64,000 nt of DNA from Cordylochernes scorpioides. Taxonomy: Eukaryota; Arthropoda; Arachnida; Pseudoscorpiones; Chernetidae. A program made the translations under genes and the position numbers. This document shows positions 57,940-64,000 of the stretch, piece after piece. A model generated the notes under the pieces. That model had not been told where the DNA came from. It saw only the letters and a list, made by a program, of their open reading frames with translations, and made no database searches. Location of the stretch: positions 119,252,164 through 119,316,163 of the forward strand of contig CP092863.1 of NCBI GenBank assembly GCA_030710605.1, written 5' to 3'. Position 1 is the first letter of the stretch, and every line of letters starts with the position of its first letter.

Positions 57940-58090
57940 CAAATTGTACTGGGATCAGGTTGATTAAAAATGATTGTGTACTGATGGTTTGTGCCATCTA
58001 TCAGAATAAATATTTTTATTTTTTATAAATAGTTATTCTCTGACAGATGGCGCTAGCCATCAACAACTTTTAGTTGCACAATCAGAATTT
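57940..58090. repeat. H2-related palindrome
   Basis: AATTGTACTGGGATCAGG, TGATGGTTTGTGCCATC and the mirrored CTGACAGATGGCGCTAGCC near 58040. Confidence 0.55.
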
Positions 58091-58197
58091 TTTTTTTCTT
58101 TTTACAGTAAATTTCCTTTTTATATATTTTTGTGTGCTACTGGGACTTCCTGCAAATGGTTTATATCTATTTTATAAAACGTTTCTTTATTGAATAA

Positions 58198-58390
58198 AGA
58201 ACAATTTAGATTATATATTATAAAAACAAGGTAATAAGACCAAATCCAAATAAATAAATAGTGTGTGACATTTCAGTAACAGCATTGTGTTTACCTTGTG
58301 TTTTTGTCTGAAGATGGTAACAACGCTTTTACCGAAACGTCACACACTATTAACCTTTCTACAAAGGACACTTTGGCTCTGCGAATAGGT
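58198..58390. repeat. H1 palindrome with a good hammerhead-like centre, joined to MITE end
   Basis: The plus-strand centre at 58302-58348 has TTTGT, CTGAAGA, T, GGTAAC, ACGC region, TTTACC, GAAACGTC and ACACAC. One stem II position is mismatched. A pogo-like MITE end follows to about 58415. Confidence 0.75.
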
Positions 58391-58617
58391 GTCCTTTACA
58401 GGGAGGTTCTACTGTATTAAGAATTTTTCCTTTTGCCCCCAAAAAAAAAACCTTCGATTTTTAGACTTTCATCAAGAAAATAAATAATCCAAGTTTTTCT
58501 TGAAGATGACAGCCATTTTAATTGATGATTTGCATTGATTACGCTTCTATATCAATTTTATTAAAGGGATTTTTTTACATAATGGTTCATTAGAATTTTT
58601 CTTTCTTTTGTTATATA

Positions 58618-58710
58618 CGCAAGAAAATAATACCTAATCCAAATAAATTAATAGTGTGTAACATTTTGGTAACAGCTTTGTTACCATCATCAGACAAATA
58701 AGAATAAACT
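58618..58710 (-). repeat. H1b arm
   Basis: CAAGAAAATAATACCTAATC to CATCATCAGACAAATAAGAA. Confidence 0.7.
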
Positions 58711-58841
58711 TCAAACACTAATAATTTAATTCTATAAAAGAATACCATGTATCAATATGGAGTAAAATTAATTATTCCTCCAAAGAAAAATTGCCTTTTC
58801 AAAAACGTTTTTCTACAAGAGAAAACATGGTGGTATTATTA

Positions 58842-59220
58842 TTTGTAAGTGCAAAGTCGAACTGCTTTTCACATGTGTAGACATGTGGTGTTGTTGTTGT
58901 TTCTTATCCCCTTGTGTAAAGATTACACAAATTCCATGAGTTCATGATATCATGGAATGGGGTATAGGGGTGCAGCTTTCGTTGATCATGGCACCATGAT
59001 CCAGGCACACTTTGGTGAAAGTCTGACTTTGCCTGTAATTTGAGGCTGTTCCTAACATGGAAGCCTTTGCTACCAACTCTAACATGAGTACAGAAACAGC
59101 TCCTCCGTATCCCTGGAGTGGGACCATTGCTGAGGTCTATCAACTGGGTCAATTGAACTCAGGATTTGTGTACTTACAGTAAAAGCAGTCGCTAACTACC
59201 CACCATGATTATCATGGCTT
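58842..59220. repeat. SINE-1 fragment interrupted by SINE-3
   Basis: SINE-1 at 58842-58888 and 59169-59220 (plus). SINE-3 (minus) at 58889-59168 with the LINE-type 3' end: hairpin GTGTAA/TTACAC, GGGGATAAG, AACAACAAC. The host SINE lacks GC after GTGGTG at the junction. Confidence 0.85.
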
Positions 59221-59235
59221 TGAGATAAGAAAGAA

Positions 59236-59330
59236 GAAGGTTTTCTCCTGTAGAAGGGCGTCTATGCCCGAAAGCAAGAGAACAATAAAATGTTTTTGAA
59301 AATACACTTTTCCCTGGAGAAATGATTAAT
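59236..59330 (+). repeat. H3 core
   Basis: TTCTC, CTGTAGA, A, GGGC/GCCC around GTCTAT, GAAA, GCAA, then GAGAA. TTCTC and GAGAA pair perfectly over 5 bp. AATAAAATG follows. Together with 42237-42430 it defines the H3 consensus. Confidence 0.6.
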
Positions 59331-59339
59331 TTTACTCAA

Positions 59340-59635
59340 CACTAATAATTTATTTGGATTAAGTCTTATTTTCTTGTATCTATACTCTATTTAATCCCAA
59401 TATTGTGGTTTTATCATTTCTTTTATTATGAAAATACACACAATTTGGATTATAAACACAAGGTAATAAGACCAAATTCAAATAAATAGTGTGTGATGTT
59501 TCAATAACAGCATTGTTACCATCATCAGACAAAAGTACTGAATGAATTTCAGTGTTGGTAACAATGCTGTTACCAAAACATCACACACTATTTATTTATT
59601 TTGGATTTGGTCTTAATTTACCTTGTGTATACCTT
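59340..59635. repeat. H1b fragment and H1 palindrome
   Basis: H1b end at 59340-59415. H1 palindrome at 59440-59635 with a plus-strand centre lacking CTGATGA (TCAGTGTTGGTAACAATGC). Confidence 0.7.
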
Positions 59636-59753
59636 TTGTTTAAAACAGAAAAATCTTTTATGGAATAACTTTTTGTTATAGGAATATATATAAAATTATG
59701 GTTGTATAAAACTTTTTTTTTTCACTTTTTAAACTATTTATTTAAATTCTTAT

Positions 59754-60010
59754 ACAGTAGAACCTCCATGAAAGGACACTTCAGTTAGAGGACACCTCTC
59801 TATAAAGTACAGTTTCCATCAACAATACAGTAGAACAACCTCCATGAGAGGACACTCCCGCTAGAGGACACCTCTCTACAAAGGACAGTTTCTATTGTCA
59901 TAATTACCTGTTTTACTATTTAACAACTCTCCAGTAAGAGGACACCTCTCTACAAAGGACACTTTAGCTCAGTAATTAGATGTTGTCCTTTACAAGGAGG
60001 TTCTATTGTA
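59754..60010. mobile_element. Pogo-like MITE with duplicated left end
   Basis: Starts at 59754 (CAGTAGAACCTCCATGAAAGG), restarts at 59827 and ends AAGGAGGTTCTATTGTA. Confidence 0.8.
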
Positions 60011-60179
60011 TCAATGATGATAAGGTAAAATATTTGATATCTAAATTTTATTTATTGAAAATGCCTTTCCTATTTTGCATACTGTAAATTTTCTAATTCA
60101 ACTGACTATAATTCAACACTTTTAATTCAAACATTTTTTTTTGTCCATTTACTTAAACAACCTCTGAGTATAGATTACA

Positions 60180-60425
60180 TGTAATAAATTAACACAAAGC
60201 AATAACGCACCATCTATACATATAAAATGAAAGAATTTAAAAGCACAAATTTATAGCAATACATATTTTTTCATCGCAGTAAGGGCAGTAGAAGTTTGTA
60301 TTATGTATAAAAGAAACATTCGTGCTTTTAAATTCTTTCATTTTACAAGGTAATAAGACATCAAATCTAAATAAATAACGTGTAATGTTTCGGGAACAGC
60401 ATTGTTACCATCATCAGACAAACAT
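60180..60425. repeat. H1 fragment with inner palindrome of the TTACTGC family
   Basis: H1 pieces flank GAATTTAAAAGCACAAAT and its complement. GCAGTAAGGGCAGTAGAAG links it to 16520-16690 and 27360-27545. Confidence 0.6.
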
Positions 60426-61085
60426 ATCTTCTCTTGATAATAAATCCACTGTAATCTATGTAAACATGGTGTCTCATGGAGGTAGTCTCCTATCAGAGGC
60501 TGATTTTAGGTTGAAAGACTCCTCATGACTTAATGACAGTGTCTAGTAAGAGACCATTACATACTGGAGAGACCAGTTTTATGTTTATAAGCTATGGTCT
60601 CTTCTCTGAGACTCTACTGTATCTTTTATTGGTTCCACAGTTGAATTAAAAGAAATTTGAAAAGGTCAAGAAAATTAGTTGAATAATTTACATGAATTTT
60701 TGCCGGTTGAATTAGAGACTTTATTTACACATGTTCTAAATATATATATATATTTAAAAAATGGTCATAATATTAAAAGACAATCTTATTAAATTGCTAA
60801 ATATATTTTTCTATTGATTAGAAAATAAAATTCTTAATAACAAATCAATAAAATCTTTATCAATTTTGACCTATGTGCCTAATCAAGGCTCTTTAAATTA
60901 TTTATCTTTTTAATTTTTTTGTGTAAATATTTTTTCCTTTTAATTAAATATAAAATTTTTTCTTATAAAGTTTATATATATATGTATCAATCCCTCTCGT
61001 GTATAAAATATATAAATATATAAATGATTTGTTATATAAGTTTAAGTATTATACTCTATTTATGTTATATTAGTTTTTATATATA

Positions 61086-61740
61086 TATTACATATTGCCA
61101 ATATATGCAAATTTCTCCTTTTCACATTTAATTCTCGCTTCTCTTAAATGACCCAATCAGAACACTCTCTTTTTTGTTTCCTTTTTCACTAATCCTTGTT
61201 TCTCTTAAATGAATTAACCAATCAGAACGCTCTCTTAAGATAATTTACATATTGCCAATATATGCAAATTTCTCTCTTTCTTTCCTTTTCACTAAACCTT
61301 GTTTCTCTTAAATGAATTGACCAATCAGAAGTCTCTTAGGAAAATTACATATTGCCAATATATGCAAATTTCTCTCTTTCTTTCCTTTTCACTAAACCTT
61401 GTTTCTCTTAAATGAATTGACCAATCAGAAGTCTCTTAGGAAAATTACATATTGCCAATATATGCAAATTTCTCTCTTTCTTTCCTTTTCACTAAACCTT
61501 GTTTCTCTTAAATGAAAAGACCAATCAAAACACTCTCTTAGGAAAATTACATATTGCCAATATATGCAAATTTCTCTCTTTCTTTTCTTTTCACATTTAA
61601 TCCTCATTTCTATTACATGAATTGGCCAATCAGAAGTCTCTTAGGAAAATTACATATTGCCAATATATGCAAATTTCTCTATTTCTTTTCACATTTAATC
61701 CTTCTTTCTCTTAAATGAATTGACCAATCAGAACACTGAT
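61086..61740. repeat. 100-bp tandem array with octamer and CCAAT motifs
   Basis: About 6.5 units. Each contains TTACATATTGCCAATATATG, ATGCAAAT (octamer, POU type), a pyrimidine tract, TTCTCTTAAATGAATTGAC and CCAATCAGAA (NF-Y type). Motif spacing is nearly constant. It lies about 5.3 kb after the RAB35 stop and is not related to any other repeat in the window. Confidence 0.88.
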
Positions 61741-62304
61741 GATCAAAGTCAAATAGCATTGGCTATAAATCTTTGTTTTCTTTTAAGAGTTATGAAAAAA
61801 AAAATGATACTCAAAAATATGTATATTGCAATTGAGGAAAAAAAAATAATTGTTCAGGATTTTATATATTTTTCTAGTCTATTAAAATCCTAAAAAAAAA
61901 GTTTTTTTTTTAAATATAAAGAGTGTATGGATATTTCTTTATATAAAATAATAAATATGTGCAAAATTTTTTAGAGAATATTTTACAAGCTCTATACCCT
62001 AATTTTTTTTTTATATGATCACAGAATTTTTTACTCTGTGTGTTAGTCAATTCTCAATTTTAAGACTTATATGGCTGAAAAAAAAAAATTTAAAATCTGA
62101 TTCACTCTAGGTTTCCAGTATTTTGTTATCATATACATATATTTTAAATTAAAAAGGCATATATTGGATCAAAATATAATTTATTTTACCAATATTTCAG
62201 TTAGCTGAACCTTTATCAAGGTGTTATAACATATTTAATGTGTGTCTAATTTATTTATTTATGGATTGCTCTATTTTCAAAACATATATATATAGTGTGT
62301 GGAT

Positions 62305-62490
62305 GATAAGGCACAATTTGTATAATATATTATAAACACAAGTTAATAAGACCAAATCCAAATAAATAAATAAATAGTGTGTGATGTTTAGGTAACATTG
62401 TTGTTACCAGTACTTTTGTCTGAAGATGGTAACAACCATGTTACCGAAACGTCTTATACTATTTATTTGGTCTTATTACCCTGTGTATTG
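62305..62490. repeat. H1 palindrome
   Basis: The plus-strand centre has CTGAAGA, GGTAAC/GTTACC, GAAACGTC followed by TTATACTATT, so stem I is damaged. Confidence 0.75.
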
Positions 62491-62741
62491 TCTTCATTTG
62501 TCTCTTTTTTTTTTTTTTTTTTTTCATATTAGAATTGTAAATAATGAGCAAAACATCTTTTCCGAGGATAAGTTTTTCGCTTGAAAAAAAGCAAGAAACT
62601 CGACCTTGTAAGCTGTTTTGTTTATTATTTATATGTAATTGCAGAGGATTTGACTTTTCCAATATTAGAATTGTATTAGTGGGTGGAAACCTGGGGAATC
62701 AGAAACTCTTTGTGTCTTAAATGTAATCTGATACTGCAATC

Positions 62742-63013
62742 TTCTTTCTTATCTCTGAAGTAGAATGTCATTAAGACTGGGAGCACTACTCAGTAGCCGG
62801 ACACTGACTTAGCTCCAATATGTAATGGCTGCCTCTGACATGAGGAACAGACCCCATGTGCAGCCGTTCCTAACATGGAGTACAAACGCTGCTCATCCTG
62901 TATCCCTGGAGCCCTTACAGGGTACTATCAGCTGAGCCCAGGTTTTTTAGCGAGTTTTTTACTGCTCCCCCTCCTCTTTTTTCATCCAGGCTTAGGACCC
63001 GGCAAAGGCAGAA
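62742..63013 (-). repeat. SINE-2, internally deleted
   Basis: Minus-strand copy from AATTCTGCCTTTGCCGGG to GATAAGAAAGAAG. It lacks the segment with the AAGCTT hairpin. Confidence 0.85.
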
Positions 63014-63319
63014 TTGATATTAGTCTTAAAAATGAGAATTGACTAATAACCATTATAACATTATATTTTAAGATTCAAAACTTTTATTTGCATATTAGCC
63101 TATATATAATAAATGCCAGAATTGCCTTTTTTCATTTTAATACTTTTATATAGCTTTCAAGTATAGCATAATTATTAGTCCCAAAATATATTTTTTATAA
63201 TATTTCTTTATAAAAAAATTCTTTTTTTTTCCTCTTCAAAACACCTTCTAGATTCCGTCTAGCAATTGCTCCATTTAAAAGCTTTTTTAAAAAAACGCAC
63301 TTATATATACTAAAAGTCC

Positions 63320-63352
<33 letters not shown>

Positions 63353-64000
63353 CTATTTTGCATTTAAACTTATCAAAGTGTAGAATATTTGCACGCTCTC
63401 TTCTCTCCATCCAAAATACTCAGTTAAACCTCCCATAAGAGACTGTTTCATTAAAACATGGCCTCTCCTGGAGGTCTCGGCTTGTTAGAAGTTTGTTTAG
63501 ATCCAGAGAAATAACAATCAATTGTGGAATTTGTCTCTTTTTATCATATTGCAGTCACTCATGGGAGATTGGACTGTAAAAATCCTTTTTTTAAACATCC
63601 TATTTATAAATAAAAAAAGTGTGTGCTAAATAATAAAGCCTATTTCGCTCGTAGATAAAAAGTATCAAATTGAACAGATATGCAAATTTTATGATAGAAA
63701 TTATGCAACTTGGATATATGCAAAGTCAGTATTAATTTTTAAAAACTTTTTTTTCTAAGATAAAAGTGATTTTTTTCTTCTTCTAAAAACTCTCTCTATT
63801 TCTATCCACAAATCCTAATAAAGTAGAACTGAAAACAACAAAAATTTGTTAGAAAAATCACCTTAAAAAAAAATTCATTATAGTTTTTTTTCCCCCTCCC
63901 ATTTTTCCCCCTTCAAATAAATAAAAAAAAATTTAATACAAGTTTTTTATATATATATATAATGGTTAATAAAAAAAGAGAAATGTTTCTATAAATGATT

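Larger units (their letters stand above)
55804..64000 (+). other. RAB35 3' UTR and downstream region
   Basis: No further coding exon is seen. AT-rich sequence with many T runs and several AATAAA-type signals (near 56804, 57590, 58190, 63631 and 63820). 56765-56900 is less AT-rich and may be old UTR; the UTR end cannot be fixed. Repeats inside are listed separately. 57050-57710 and 63014-64000 are low-complexity with nothing recognised. Confidence 0.5.

Overview
This is a repeat-rich, AT-rich stretch of an animal nuclear genome, most likely an invertebrate. The evidence is spliced genes with long GT-AG introns, tRNA-derived SINEs, LINE 3' ends, a mariner, a Tigger/pogo relic and many MITEs. 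I cannot place it more closely than Metazoa. There is one assembly gap (100 N, 7538-7637).

Two protein-coding genes are supported, and both can be assembled completely by exon phase. On the minus strand, an ABHD11-type mitochondrial alpha/beta hydrolase (303 aa, six coding exons) runs from the ATG at 19843 down to the stop at 4299. On the plus strand, a RAB35-type small GTPase (204 aa, five coding exons) runs from the ATG at 20387 to the stop at 55803. They are head-to-head, with 543 bp between start codons, which probably holds a shared bidirectional promoter. Coding sequence is only about 1.5 kb of the 64 kb. Almost every long open frame elsewhere is a by-product of tandem repeats whose period is a multiple of three.

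Layout: 1-4298 is repeat-filled sequence downstream of ABHD11. 4299-19843 is ABHD11 with five introns full of nested SINEs, MITEs and LINE tails. 19844-20386 is the divergent promoter. 20387-55803 is RAB35, with introns of about 9.8, 7.7, 12.6 and 4.7 kb that hold large minisatellites (74, 51, 138, 35 and 51 bp units), a decayed mariner, a Tigger deletion derivative and a probable solo LTR. 55804-64000 is AT-rich sequence, possibly a long RAB35 3' UTR, with a 100-bp tandem array near 61.1-61.7 kb.

The most notable non-coding signal is a very abundant repeat family, here called H1. It occurs as large palindromes and as head-to-tail tandems. Its centre reads CTGANGA, then a 6-7 bp hairpin (GGTAAC/GTTACC), then GAAA, then CGTC, flanked by a short TGT/ACA helix. 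This is the order of parts of a hammerhead ribozyme with a minimal, dimer-type stem III, as known from Penelope-like retroelements and retrozymes. A second family (H3) has the same plan with different sequence, and one copy sits as a 194-bp insertion between 13-bp target duplications. A third family (H2) looks like a degenerate version. Separately, three retroposon families (SINE-1, SINE-2, and SINE-3 with its LINE) share a 3' plan: a hairpin with a 3-nt loop, then GATAAG, then a simple-repeat tail. Most of the minisatellites derive from different segments of one pogo-like MITE (terminal CAGTAGAACC).
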